Source of the DNA: Herbidospora mongoliensis
Lineage (GTDB): Bacteria; Actinomycetota; Actinomycetes; Streptosporangiales; Streptosporangiaceae
Direction of reading: 5' to 3'
Assembly: GCF_001570545.1 (NCBI RefSeq)
Contig: NZ_BBXD01000023.1
Location: forward strand, 155,683-219,682
DNA: 64,000 nt
The first letter of the stretch is position 1. Each line of letters begins with the position of its first letter. Under the pieces are notes generated by a model. The model ran no database searches. It was given only the letters and a program-made list of their open reading frames with translations, and was not told the DNA's origin. This document shows positions 50,172-58,611 of this stretch, in pieces. A program made the position numbers and the translations under genes.

Positions 50172-52882
50172 CCTTCGATCTGCGGCTGGTCGCTTATCAC
50201 CCCAACGGGGCGCGGCGCGGCCTGCTCGCCTCGCCGTTGACCTTCGAGGCCGGGATGCCCCTGGGCGACGTGCCCGGCCTGACCGTCGGGTACAGCACCG
50301 AGGCGCCCGGGTACGAGCACCTGGCCACCGTCGGCGAGATCGCCGTGGAGTACCGCGCCCTGGTGACCGGCGGGGAGTGGGTGGAGCCGCCCGACGCCCG
50401 GTTCATGCGCATCGGCCGCGGTGGCGACGACGTCGACGTCACCGGTTCGCGGGAGTACTCCTGCCCCGGGTACATCTGGCAGGCCAAGAAGTGCGTGCTG
50501 TACCCGCCGGACGACCTCGGTACCTTGGTCGACGGCAAGCGTCCCTTCCTGGGCGTCAGCCCCGGCGCGATCCTGCGGACCTTCCTGCAGGAGGGCCAGG
50601 GCCGCGGCACCATCCCCGGCCTGGACCACGACTTCACCACGACGCACGACTCGGCCGGCAACGCCTGGTCCCACGTGATGACGGTCTACATGGAGATCGG
50701 CGTCGACCTGCTGACCGTGCTGATCAACCTGTCCGAGCAAGGGTTGATCGACTTCAGGACCCAGGGCCGGACCCTGCAGGTCTACAACGGCGACACCACC
50801 CTCGGCCGAGACCTGGCCAGCGGACCCGACCCGGTCGACCTGCGGTTCGGGCGGGACGTGACCGAGGCCCCGGTCGAAGGCACCTACGAGGAGGCCGCCT
50901 CGGCGATCCTCATTCAGGGCGAGGGCTCGCTCCGGGTCGAGGTCGAGAACCCCGGCGCCGACACACCGTGGGGACGGTGGGAGCAGTATCAGGGCCAGGG
51001 CGGGGTGACGGATGAGGGCACCGCCCAGTTGCTGGCCGAAGAGGCGCTGGCCCGTGCGGGCCGCGAGCGGGTCCAGCTGACGCGCGGGATCACGGTCGAG
51101 GTGGCCGAGTGGCTGCCCTTGATCGACTACCGGCCCGGTGACCACATCCTGGCGCCCGGCGACGGCGGTGTCATGGAGTCGCTGCGGGTCCGGCAGATCA
51201 CTCTCACCAAGGACGAGGCCGGTGTCGTCGGCGGCAACTTGGTGCTCAACGATCGGTTCCTGGAGAGGGACATCAAGCTCGCCCGCCGGTCGGCCGGGAT
51301 CCTGGGCGGGTCGGCCGCCGACGGCGGGACCGGAGTGGAGCCCGCGCCAGAGAGCCCGCCCGGGCGGGTGCCGGCAGCGCCCGAGGGACTGATCGTCGAC
51401 CCGCTGGCCTACGTCGATCAGTACGGGTTCGCGCGCGGGCAGATCACCGCCGCGTGGGGCCTGGTGACCGAGGACGTCTCGTCGGTGGCCATCGACGTCG
51501 ACACCTACGAGCTGCACGCCCGGATCAACGACGTCGACGAGCCGTGGCAGCAGATCACCTCGACCGACGGCGGGGACAACACCGCCACCTACAGCCCGCT
51601 GAGCGTCGGCTTCACCTACGCCTTCAAGGTCCGGGCGGTCAGTGAGGGCACCAAGGGCGTGTTCTCCGACACCCTGGCCGTGCTCATCCCGAACGACGTC
51701 ACGCCGCCGCCCGTCCCGACCACGCCGACGCTGTCGACCCGGCTCGGCATCATCTACGTCACCTGGGACGGCCAGGGACTGAACCCCGCGCCCGGGCCGA
51801 TGCCGGTCGACTTCGACCACGCCAAGATCTTCATGACCGACGGCGTCGACCCGGCCATCGAGATCGGGGCCTTCCGCATCGGCGGCTCCTACGTCGTGGC
51901 GGGCCAGCCCTACGGCGAGGACCGCACGTTCCACCTGACGGCCGTCGACCGCGCCGGCAACGAGTCCGACCCCAGCGACGAGGCGACGATCGCCACCGTC
52001 CCCCTGGTCGACACGGACCTGATCGGCCAGGTCGTCAGCGGCGCGAACATCGTCGACGGCAGCCTGGTGGCGGCCGAGAAGATCGTGGCCGAGTCGATCA
52101 CCGCGCTGCTGATCGCGGCCGAGGCGATCGAGGCCGGCCACCTGTCGGCCAACAGTGTGACCGCCGACGCCATCGAGGCCGGCGCGGTGACCGCCGCGGC
52201 GATCGCCGCCACCGCGATCGACGGCAAGACCATCACCGGCGCTTGGATCAGGACGGCCGCCAGCGGCCAGCGGATCGAGCTCGCGCCCCCCGGCGCCGCC
52301 TACCCGGAGATGCGTTTCTACCCGAACAGCGGCGCCAACTACACCCGGCAGAGGACCCGGGGTGACGGCTTCACCGGCGAGGCCATGTGGGAGATCACCT
52401 CAGGCACCAACGCCGGCGTCACGGCCGCGAGCCAGACGACGATCGCCGCCGGGTACATGCAGATGCAGGTCCGCAACGCCGCCCTGAACGCGGCTAACGG
52501 CGGGCTGATGGAGCTCACCGAGGACTACGCCAGGTACGGGTTCTTCCACGACGCGAGCGACGAGCAGTACTTCTGGTTCGACCGCTCCGGCAGGACCAGG
52601 CACGTCGGCCGATGGTGGGACTACGCCGACCTCGGGCCGACCGCCGGGATCCTCGCGGGCAGCGACACCGTCAGCTCTGGCCTGTCCGGGGCCAACTACA
52701 CCTACGGCTCCACCATGACCGGGAACATGGGCCCCGTGGTGACCGTGAGGGACGGCGCCGTGACCGCGAACTTCTACTGGTGCCTGGTCGGCAGCAACCA
52801 ATCCGGGTTCGTAGTCGAGTGGTCGATCGGTGGCGGTGTCTACTCCGGCAAAGCCGTCTACTGGTGGGTTCACCGGCACTAA
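50168..52882 (+). CDS. Large tail tip protein (Tal/minor tail) with repeat helix
   Basis: 904 residues from GTG 50168. The N-terminal 380 residues resemble hub proteins (YWHPNG-less start TFDLRLVAYHPNGARRGLLA; MEIGVDLLTVLINLSEQGLI). Residues about 395-620 hold FN3-like domains (QYGFARGQITAAWGLVTEDV; IIYVTWDGQGLNPAPG). Residues about 620-700 form an Ala/Ile repeat (GQVVSGANIVDGSLVAAEKI, ADAIEAGAVTAAAIAATAID) like the triple helix of tail-tip proteins, then a beta-rich end likely to touch the host. Confidence 0.75.
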   Translation: MTFDLRLVAYHPNGARRGLLASPLTFEAGMPLGDVPGLTVGYSTEAPGYEHLATVGEIAVEYRALVTGGEWVEPPDARFMRIGRGGDDVDVTGSREYSCPGYIWQAKKCVLYPPDDLGTLVDGKRPFLGVSPGAILRTFLQEGQGRGTIPGLDHDFTTTHDSAGNAWSHVMTVYMEIGVDLLTVLINLSEQGLIDFRTQGRTLQVYNGDTTLGRDLASGPDPVDLRFGRDVTEAPVEGTYEEAASAILIQGEGSLRVEVENPGADTPWGRWEQYQGQGGVTDEGTAQLLAEEALARAGRERVQLTRGITVEVAEWLPLIDYRPGDHILAPGDGGVMESLRVRQITLTKDEAGVVGGNLVLNDRFLERDIKLARRSAGILGGSAADGGTGVEPAPESPPGRVPAAPEGLIVDPLAYVDQYGFARGQITAAWGLVTEDVSSVAIDVDTYELHARINDVDEPWQQITSTDGGDNTATYSPLSVGFTYAFKVRAVSEGTKGVFSDTLAVLIPNDVTPPPVPTTPTLSTRLGIIYVTWDGQGLNPAPGPMPVDFDHAKIFMTDGVDPAIEIGAFRIGGSYVVAGQPYGEDRTFHLTAVDRAGNESDPSDEATIATVPLVDTDLIGQVVSGANIVDGSLVAAEKIVAESITALLIAAEAIEAGHLSANSVTADAIEAGAVTAAAIAATAIDGKTITGAWIRTAASGQRIELAPPGAAYPEMRFYPNSGANYTRQRTRGDGFTGEAMWEITSGTNAGVTAASQTTIAAGYMQMQVRNAALNAANGGLMELTEDYARYGFFHDASDEQYFWFDRSGRTRHVGRWWDYADLGPTAGILAGSDTVSSGLSGANYTYGSTMTGNMGPVVTVRDGAVTANFYWCLVGSNQSGFVVEWSIGGGVYSGKAVYWWVHRH

Positions 52883-52884
52883 CG

Positions 52885-53589
52885 ATGGGAGGAATCTTGC
52901 AGACGTGGACCATCTGGGACGCCGAGCTCTCGCACAGCCCAGCCAGCATCAAGGTGCCGGCAGCCGCGGCCGAAACCGGCGGCCCGCCCGCCGAACCTGT
53001 GCACGTCGGCGACGGCGGCAACCCCATGTGGGGCGTCTACCAGGTTCGGCCTGACGGCCGGAACTGGATACACGTCTTCCCGCACTCGACGCTGGAATGG
53101 CGATGCGCCGAGTACGGAATTGATCATGAGGACACCGCCACGCTGCTGGACGTCATCCTGCATGAGCCGTTCATTCCGGACCCCAACGACCCGCTGGTGT
53201 GGGCAGACCCTACGGCCGAAGAGGTCCTCAAGGTCATTCACGGCCTTCCCACGGTGGCCACCCCGCGCGTCTCCGACACCGACCGGCTGCAGGCCCACCT
53301 GGCCAGGGTCGCCGCCGTGAAGGAGCACCGGGTCCGGCTGGCCCCGGCCCGGCGCGCCGACCGCCAGGCCGCGCTCGTCTACATCGGCTCCGAACGGCGC
53401 GCCCCCACCGACCCGCTCGACCCGATCCGCACCCTGACCCGGCTTGACCCGGTCCGTGTCGCCGGCCGCCGGATGGCGGTGGAGTGGCAGCGCGCCCAGA
53501 TGGCCGGACCCGTGCGACCGACGTTCGACCTCAAGCCCCCAGGTTCCTTCCCCGGGATGCTCGGCTTCGCGACCCCGCCGGGAGCGTAG
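52885..53589 (+). CDS. Tail-associated protein
   Basis: 234 residues from ATG 52885; a TTG at 52897 with GGGAGGAA just upstream is an alternative start. WTIWDAELSHSPASIKVPAA, WRCAEYGIDHEDTATLLDVI and a basic Arg-rich second half (RLQAHLARVAAVKEHRVRLA). Directly follows the tip gene; probably minor tail or assembly. Confidence 0.5.
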   Translation: MGGILQTWTIWDAELSHSPASIKVPAAAAETGGPPAEPVHVGDGGNPMWGVYQVRPDGRNWIHVFPHSTLEWRCAEYGIDHEDTATLLDVILHEPFIPDPNDPLVWADPTAEEVLKVIHGLPTVATPRVSDTDRLQAHLARVAAVKEHRVRLAPARRADRQAALVYIGSERRAPTDPLDPIRTLTRLDPVRVAGRRMAVEWQRAQMAGPVRPTFDLKPPGSFPGMLGFATPPGA

Positions 53590-53963
53590 TGGACTGGCTC
53601 GCATCGATCCCCTGGGGTGGCTCGCTCGTCGCCCTCGGCGTCGGGCTCGTCGTCGGGACGCTAGGCCTGGTGATCCGCGGGCAGCTGATCCCCAAGTCGC
53701 GTCACGACGAGCTCGTCGCTGCCGCGAACAAACGAGGCGACGATCTGGTCGCGGTCGCCAAACAGCGGGGAGATGAGAAGGCCCAGGAGGCGTCCGAGTT
53801 CCGGGCCGCGTGGATGGCGGCCGAGGCGGCGCGCCGCGAGCAGGGAAACCAGGTGTCGACGTTGCTTGAGTACGCACGAGTAACGGATGGCGTGATGCGG
53901 GCCCTGTACGGCCGCGCCCTGGGCGAGTCGCCGGCCGACCCCCGCGAGGAGAGTGGCCCATGA
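53589..53963 (+). CDS. Membrane-anchored coiled-coil protein
   Basis: 124 residues from GTG 53589, overlapping the previous stop. One membrane segment (LVALGVGLVVGTLGLVI) then a coiled coil (ELVAAANKRGDDLVAVAKQR; EFRAAWMAAEAARREQGNQV). In the lysis region; could assist lysis. Confidence 0.5.
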   Translation: MDWLASIPWGGSLVALGVGLVVGTLGLVIRGQLIPKSRHDELVAAANKRGDDLVAVAKQRGDEKAQEASEFRAAWMAAEAARREQGNQVSTLLEYARVTDGVMRALYGRALGESPADPREESGP

Positions 53964-54217
53964 TGTGGCGTAGACGCAGGCGCGACCCGGATCCCGAGCC
54001 CGCCGACTGCGCGGCTCCCACCCTCCCCGAGACCAGCGGCATGCAGGAGGCTCGGCACGCCCGCGAGGTCTCCGAGGCTGGCCTCGACGAGGTCCGCGAG
54101 CGGTGGCGCGACGTTACCGAGATGGGCGCACGAATGCGCGAGTACACCCGCCGCAACGGCATCTCCAGGTTGTTCGACGAGGCGCTGGGAGGTGTCCATG
54201 ATCGAGACCGCCGGTAG
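53960..54217 (+). CDS. Small unknown protein in the lysis region
   Basis: 85 residues. Basic start (MWRRRRRDPDPEP), then helical ARHAREVSEAGLDEVRERWR and MREYTRRNGISRLFDEALGG. No motif recognised. Overlaps both neighbours. Confidence 0.45.
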   Translation: MMWRRRRRDPDPEPADCAAPTLPETSGMQEARHAREVSEAGLDEVRERWRDVTEMGARMREYTRRNGISRLFDEALGGVHDRDRR

Positions 54218-54524
54218 CGTGATGATCGTCGTCGTTGCCGTCCTGGCCAACGCGTGCACGCTGGTCTACGGGCTCGGCTTCCGCTGGTGGACCAGCGGCT
54301 ACGGCCGGCACCTGCTCGCCTACATGGCCACCGTCGCCGTGATCATCGACGTGTGGATGGCCCGCCTCCTGATCGGCGAGTGGTCCTGGTGGCCCTACCT
54401 CCGGCTAGCCACCTTCGCCCTGCTGCCCGTCGTGCTCGGATGGCTGCTGGCCATCATCCTGCGAGCCCTGCCGCGCGAGCTGCGCGAGCGCCGCGCTGAG
54501 CGCGCCCACCGTCCCCGGCCGTAG
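54198..54524 (+). CDS. Multi-pass membrane protein (holin candidate)
   Basis: 108 residues from ATG 54198, with GGGAGG (54187-54192) 5 bases upstream; a GTG at 54192 overlaps that site. Three hydrophobic segments: GSVMIVVVAVLANACTLVYG, LLAYMATVAVIIDVWMARLL and LATFALLPVVLGWLLAIIL, and a basic tail. Just before the endolysin gene, so a holin candidate. Confidence 0.55.
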   Translation: MIETAGSVMIVVVAVLANACTLVYGLGFRWWTSGYGRHLLAYMATVAVIIDVWMARLLIGEWSWWPYLRLATFALLPVVLGWLLAIILRALPRELRERRAERAHRPRP

Positions 54525-54563
54525 ACCTCGGCCGGCCCCCACTCCTGAACGGAGGGCTGCCGC

Positions 54564-55388
54564 ATGCCCTGGCTCACCCAGCTCGCCGACGTCGCGAGGC
54601 GCACCGGCTTCGAGGTGGTAGAGGAACCCGGATGGCGTACTCGTGGCCACGGCGAGATGTACCCAATCCAGGGCGTGGTGTGTCACCACACCGCGGGCTG
54701 GAATGACCTGCACGTGGTGCGGGACGGCCGCCCCGGCCTGGACGGCCCGCTCTCACAGTTCTGGCTCAGCCGCCGCGCGAAGATCCACGTCGTGGCGGCG
54801 GGCAAGTCCTGGCAGAACGCGCCATCGACCTCACGCCACCACCAGAACAGCAACAGCATCGGCATCGAGGCCGAGAACGACGGCAAGACGCCCTGGCCCG
54901 CCGACCAGCTGCGCGCCTTCAAGGCCCTGTCGGCCGAGCTGTGCAACGAGTTCGGACTGACCGCTTCCCGCGTGTGCGGCCACAAGGAAGTCAACACCAG
55001 CAAGGTCGACCCCCACTCGCTCAACATGCACCAGTTCCGGGTCGACGTGGCCCACCTGATGACGAACCCGGCGAACGGAGTAGACGACATGCCCCCACCG
55101 AAAGACCTGTGGCAGTACGAGCTGAAGGTCCCCTACGGCGACCAGGAAAACCCCACCTGGCAGGCCGGCAACATCCTCGCCAACCACGGCACGTGGCTGA
55201 GGAAGATCTCCGGCCAGCTCGACGCGGCCCGCATCCGCGAGGAGTCCCAGACCGCCGTCATCCGCGAGCTGGCCACTGCGCTCGGCAACGCCGGCGGCGT
55301 CGACGTCGACGCGTTCCTGGCCCGGATCGAGCAGGCCCTCGACCGGGTCACGGTCCAGGTCTCCATCTCACCCGAGCCCGAGGAGTAA
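54564..55388 (+). CDS. Endolysin: N-acetylmuramoyl-L-alanine amidase
   Basis: 274 residues. Amidase-2/PGRP domain in residues 1-160: zinc ligands in VVCHHTAGW (His41/42) and CGHKEVNTSKVDPH (His140, His151 region) with IGIEAENDGKTPWP between. The C-terminal 110 residues (LWQYELKVPYGDQENPTWQA; IREESQTAVIRELATALGNA) are a helical domain seen in other actinophage lysins. Cuts the peptide off peptidoglycan glycan strands during lysis. No signal peptide, so it needs the holin. Confidence 0.9.
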   Translation: MPWLTQLADVARRTGFEVVEEPGWRTRGHGEMYPIQGVVCHHTAGWNDLHVVRDGRPGLDGPLSQFWLSRRAKIHVVAAGKSWQNAPSTSRHHQNSNSIGIEAENDGKTPWPADQLRAFKALSAELCNEFGLTASRVCGHKEVNTSKVDPHSLNMHQFRVDVAHLMTNPANGVDDMPPPKDLWQYELKVPYGDQENPTWQAGNILANHGTWLRKISGQLDAARIREESQTAVIRELATALGNAGGVDVDAFLARIEQALDRVTVQVSISPEPEE

Positions 55389-55392
55389 CCCG

Positions 55393-55776
55393 GTGAAACG
55401 ATCCCTGGCGATCGCGGCCGCCGCCGCGATGTTCCTGTCCACCCTGGTCCCGGTCGGCGCCGCGCTGGCCAGCCAGACCCACGCAGTACCGCCGCCGCCC
55501 GTGACGGTGCTCGGCGTGTGCATCGACCTCGGCACTGGCGACTGGCGCCAGCTGGAGCGCCGGAAACTCAGCCGCTCCCAGCATGGCGCCTGCCTGGACG
55601 ACGAGACCAAGGTTCTGGTCCCCACCCAGCTCGGCCGGGCGGTGGAGAAGCTCGTCGAGCGTTTCCCCGGCCAGACCAAGACCTGCACTCTGGCGACGCG
55701 CACCGCCAAGACCGCGACGTACGACTGCGTCTGGTCGACGCCCAGCCCGTCGCCGTCCCCCTCGCCCGCGTCCTGA
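55393..55776 (+). CDS. Secreted small protein in the lysis cassette
   Basis: 127 residues from GTG 55393, GAGGAG upstream. Signal peptide AIAAAAAMFLSTLVPVGAAL, then a domain with three Cys (GVCIDLGTGDWRQLE; HGACLDDETKVLVP; KTCTLATRTAKTATYDCVWS) and a Ser/Pro tail. Exported; unknown role, perhaps an envelope-facing lysis aid or a lysogeny-conversion protein. Confidence 0.5.
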   Translation: MKRSLAIAAAAAMFLSTLVPVGAALASQTHAVPPPPVTVLGVCIDLGTGDWRQLERRKLSRSQHGACLDDETKVLVPTQLGRAVEKLVERFPGQTKTCTLATRTAKTATYDCVWSTPSPSPSPSPAS

Positions 55777-55872
55777 TCGCGGCCTCACCTGTCCGGCGGC
55801 CTCTCCGTGGCATCGCCCCAATCCATGGCCGACCGGTTGCCCCCTCTCCTCGAAAGATCATGAGGTGATCTC

Positions 55873-56142
55873 ATGTTGGCCGACTTCATCAAGCGCCAGC
55901 CTCTGCTGGCCCGACTCATCGTGGCCATCGCGGTGGTCGCGATCGTCCGCGTGCTGAACCTGCTCGGCTGGGTGCCCGCCGACTGGGTGGTGGACGAGCA
56001 GGACGTCCAGGACTGGCTGACCTACGTGGCCGGTATCTGGGCGTTCTGGTCCGCCCGCCGCAAGGTGACCCCGGTGGCCGCGCCCAAGGACGACGGCGGC
56101 CGCCGCCTCGTTCCGGAAGTCTTCGGGACGCCTCTGCGGTAG
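55873..56142 (+). CDS. Holin-like membrane protein
   Basis: 89 residues with GAGGTGA before the ATG. Hydrophobic LLARLIVAIAVVAIVRVLNL, then VPADWVVDEQDVQDWLTYVA and a second weaker segment (GIWAFWSARRKV). Short, two-segment, charged tail, last in the late operon: a holin candidate alongside 54198-54524. Confidence 0.6.
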   Translation: MLADFIKRQPLLARLIVAIAVVAIVRVLNLLGWVPADWVVDEQDVQDWLTYVAGIWAFWSARRKVTPVAAPKDDGGRRLVPEVFGTPLR

Positions 56143-56158
56143 GCCGCTGCGACGCACG

Positions 56159-56195
56159 AACGCCCGCCCCTCCTCCGGGAGGGGCGGGCGTTTTC
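56159..56195. terminator. Strong bidirectional terminator after the late operon
   Basis: A 15-bp perfect stem: AACGCCCGCCCCTCC (56159-56173), loop TCCG, GGAGGGGCGGGCGTT (56178-56192), then TTCGTT. It separates the rightward late operon from the leftward gene at 56204, so it serves both. Confidence 0.85.
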
Positions 56196-56203
56196 GTTGT
56201 GGG

Positions 56204-56458
56204 TCAGGCCCGGCGGCGGAAGAGCGGGTACGCCTCCGGCCGGCCCTTCGGGTCGGTCGACACGCTCCAGAACTGCATCTGCCAGCCGACGCTCTCGATC
56301 ATCTCGATCATCTCGGCCCAGCCGGCGATCGAGCCGCTGAGGTTGTGCTGCGTCATTGGGGTGTTGAGACGCGGGGCGAAGGTGTAACGACCTTCCTTCA
56401 GAGCGCGCTCGGCCTCCTCGCGGAGCTGAGCGGCCTTTGCGTCCTTGATCCAGCCCAT
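56204..56458 (-). CDS. Small accessory prophage protein
   Basis: 84 residues from ATG 56458 (GAGGTG upstream). GWIKDAKAAQLREEAERALK, then a mixed domain (GWAEMIEMIESVGWQMQFWS). Antiparallel to the late genes, with its own promoter in 56459-56561. Function unknown. Confidence 0.5.
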   Translation of the reverse strand: MGWIKDAKAAQLREEAERALKEGRYTFAPRLNTPMTQHNLSGSIAGWAEMIEMIESVGWQMQFWSVSTDPKGRPEAYPLFRRRA

Positions 56459-56561
56459 GGGCACCTCGTGGTCAGGGGGATGGGAGTGACATGTGGGACG
56501 TTCCAAACCGACCCAGAGTTCACCCGGCTACCAGGAAATTGGAACCCCAGCTACGAGGTAT

Positions 56562-56586
56562 GCCCGGGTACAGCGCGTACCCGGGC
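56562..56586 (-). terminator. Terminator hairpin for the SpdB-like gene
   Basis: GCCCGGGTAC (56562-56571), loop AGCGC, GTACCCGGGC (56577-56586): a perfect 10-bp stem 11 bases past the stop of the minus-strand gene at 56598. No U-run. Confidence 0.5.
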
Positions 56587-56597
56587 GTCTGTCCAGC

Positions 56598-57203
56598 TCA
56601 GGCCGCGACGTCGGCGAGCACAGCTTGGACGCGGGCCGCCTTGGCCTGGCCTACGCCGAGTTTGGCCTTGAGGTCGCGGATGGAGGGAACCCGCTCAGGT
56701 GCGGCCGTGGTTCGCCGGGGCATCGCCAGGCGTTTGCGTACCCGGTGCTCGGGTCCGTCGGGTACGGCGGGGCCCGGCTCGGGTACAGCGCGGGCCGCGC
56801 TCAACGCGGTGCGCAAGTTCCCGATCATGAGGTCGGCCTCGGCCGCCTCGGATTCCCGGCACGCGGCCGCCATGTCCGCCCGCCGCGCTTCCTTCCCCGC
56901 CCGCCGCGCTTCCTTCTCGGCGAGCAGCAGCGCCTCATCATGGGCGGTCTGGAGCGCGTTCATCTCGCGCACCCGGGCGGGCACGTAGGGGACGCGGGCG
57001 AGGTCGAGCAGCTGTATCAGCGCGGCTGCGGCGGCGGCTTCGACCGCGAGCAGGAGCCCGGCCGCCGTGGCGATGTGCCACCAGGTGGTCATGAGGACCA
57101 CGGCGCCGGCCGCGATCGGCAGCAGCGCCAGGCCGCCGGCGACGGTCGCGACGAGGCGCGCGGACCTGCGGCGGCGGGCGGTGTCAGGGTCTAGGGTTTT
57201 CAT
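56598..57203 (-). CDS. SpdB-like membrane protein with C-terminal HTH
   Basis: 201 residues. Two membrane segments (LVATVAGGLALLPIAAGAVV; WHIATAAGLLLAVEAAAAAA), a charged coiled coil (LLLAEKEARRAGKEARRADM), and the C-terminal VPSIRDLKAKLGVGQAKAAR motif. This arrangement is characteristic of SpdB-type spread proteins of actinomycete conjugative elements. Odd in a phage, perhaps acquired from such an element. Confidence 0.5.
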   Translation of the reverse strand: MKTLDPDTARRRRSARLVATVAGGLALLPIAAGAVVLMTTWWHIATAAGLLLAVEAAAAAALIQLLDLARVPYVPARVREMNALQTAHDEALLLAEKEARRAGKEARRADMAAACRESEAAEADLMIGNLRTALSAARAVPEPGPAVPDGPEHRVRKRLAMPRRTTAAPERVPSIRDLKAKLGVGQAKAARVQAVLADVAA

Positions 57204-57548
57204 TGGTTCCGCTCGTCTCTGTCCTGTGGAGATGGGCTGAGCTAGGCCCCGGGCGGACGTGACAGCGTCGCCGGGGCCGCTCTATTTCGGGGGCAGCGTA
57301 CTGCGGTAGCGGGCCGTGGCGCGGACATAGCCTGACAAGCCATCCGCGCCACGGCCCATCCCGTCACGCCGCCGAGCGTGACGGGAGTCGGCAGGGCCAG
57401 GGTGGTCGGGTTGCTTTCGGACCCTTCGAGGAAGCTGGCCATGCCGAGTCTTGCGAGGCCGTGGTGCCGAGCTCTCCCAACCCCGACACCACGGCCCGTT
57501 GAGGCCCCGCCCGCCTGAAGGACGAGATTCCCGAGGCGGGCGGGGGGT
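57204..57548. repeat. 345-bp non-coding region with four inverted repeats
   Basis: Perfect inverted repeats at 57311-57325/57343-57357 (15 bp), 57360-57369/57376-57385 (10 bp), 57457-57466/57487-57496 (10 bp) and 57505-57516/57534-57545 (12 bp). The first and third share GGCCGTGG/CCACGGCC cores, so arms could pair with each other in an alternative fold. The last lies right at the end of the 57549 gene and may be its terminator. No ORF with coding character. Confidence 0.6.
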
Positions 57549-57926
57549 CTAGCAGTCCGGAGCGTACGGGGGCACTTCAGCTCCGGACTGGTCAAAGGGA
57601 TCAGGCCGCAACGGCCGCACCAGATGGAGCAGCGGAAGCGACACCAGCGCCCCGCGCGTCAACGCCGTCCACGTCTTCTCTCCTGGCTCGACAACATTCG
57701 GTTTCCCGAGGTCGCAGGTCACCCGGCACTGCGGGCAGATCGCGCCCAGCGTGTAGCCGGTGTCCCAGCCGCATTGCTTCCCTTTCTGGACGCAGGAGCA
57801 GCGGTAGCGGCTCGTGATGGAGGCGAGCAGGCCGGGGACGGCACGGGCCGCCTTGATGGCGGCGGCTACTTCAGCGTGCGTGGCCACCTCATGCCAAGGC
57901 CGAACGGGCGGGACGTCCTGGTCCAT
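57549..57926 (-). CDS. Cysteine-rich accessory prophage protein
   Basis: 125 residues. A helical start (ATHAEVAAAIKAARAVPGLL) precedes several Cys: YRCSCVQKGKQCGW and GAICPQCRVTCDLG, enough for one or two zinc sites. C-terminal LVSLPLLHLVRPLRPDPFD. Function unknown. Confidence 0.5.
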   Translation of the reverse strand: MDQDVPPVRPWHEVATHAEVAAAIKAARAVPGLLASITSRYRCSCVQKGKQCGWDTGYTLGAICPQCRVTCDLGKPNVVEPGEKTWTALTRGALVSLPLLHLVRPLRPDPFDQSGAEVPPYAPDC

Positions 57927-57936
57927 CGCGGCACCC

Positions 57937-58215
57937 TTATCTGGCCGAGCGGCGGCTCAAGACGGCGCTCACGCGCCAGCCGTCGCGCTCCAGTTCGGTG
58001 ATCCGGTTGAACACCCATGCGCGGACGTCGGCCGGCCGTGGGTCGACCGGGTCGGTGCGTGGTGGTGAGTCGGAGCCCTGCCACGTCTGGGACATCGTGG
58101 TCCCGGTGACGGAGATCGTGAGGAGCTGGTCGCTCGGGCCGTACATCAGCACTTCGCCCGCGATTCCGGGAGCGCCGTCCGGCAGCTGGCCACGGTAGTC
58201 GATCTTGTACGACAT
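57937..58215 (-). CDS. Small accessory prophage protein
   Basis: 92 residues. SYKIDYRGQLPDGAPGIAGE, a Thr/Ser-rich middle and RAWVFNRITELERDGWRVSA. Single small domain. Its ATG overlaps the upstream gene's stop. Confidence 0.45.
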   Translation of the reverse strand: MSYKIDYRGQLPDGAPGIAGEVLMYGPSDQLLTISVTGTTMSQTWQGSDSPPRTDPVDPRPADVRAWVFNRITELERDGWRVSAVLSRRSAR

Positions 58216-58505
58216 CAGAGCCGCTCCCGCCCTCGCCCGATCAGGTCAGGCCTCGGAGTGGGGGTGTCCACCTTGTGCAGTTCCTCGGCCACCTCGCGCA
58301 GGGTCTCTGCCGAGATGGCGTTGTCCGCACCACGGCCCCGCCGCCGCATTGCCCACCAACGCAAGGGACCGTCACCGTTGGAGTCACGCCCTTCCCAGAC
58401 GCACCACTCAGGGAAGGCCCTTTCGAGGCTGACCCGATCCCAATGGCGGCCGTCGATCTGGTCGAGTTCGGCCTGGCGCCACTCAGTGACCGTGAGCAAT
58501 CGCAT
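58215..58505 (-). CDS. Small accessory prophage protein
   Basis: 96 residues from ATG 58505; an in-frame ATG at 58520 adds five. RLLTVTEWRQAELDQIDGRH, FPEWCVWEGRDSNGDGPLRW and a charged helical end (AETLREVAEELHKVDTPTPR). First gene of the leftward accessory set; neither start has a clear ribosome site. Confidence 0.45.
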   Translation of the reverse strand: MRLLTVTEWRQAELDQIDGRHWDRVSLERAFPEWCVWEGRDSNGDGPLRWWAMRRRGRGADNAISAETLREVAEELHKVDTPTPRPDLIGRGRERL

Positions 58506-58523
58506 GGCTGGAATATACATGCA

Positions 58524-58541
58524 CTTACTTGTCTACGTAAG
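58524..58541. promoter_or_regulatory. Inverted repeat in the accessory/GntR divergent promoter
   Basis: CTTAC-N8-GTAAG (58524-58541), with TACGTA inside the right half, in the AT-richer gap (58506-58611) between the leftward accessory genes and the rightward GntR gene. Candidate operator. Confidence 0.35.
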
Positions 58542-58611
58542 AGCAATAGGATGTCTGCATAATGGCAAGTGCCTGTAGCGCGACAATGATGCAGGTAGAC
58601 GCACATCTAAC

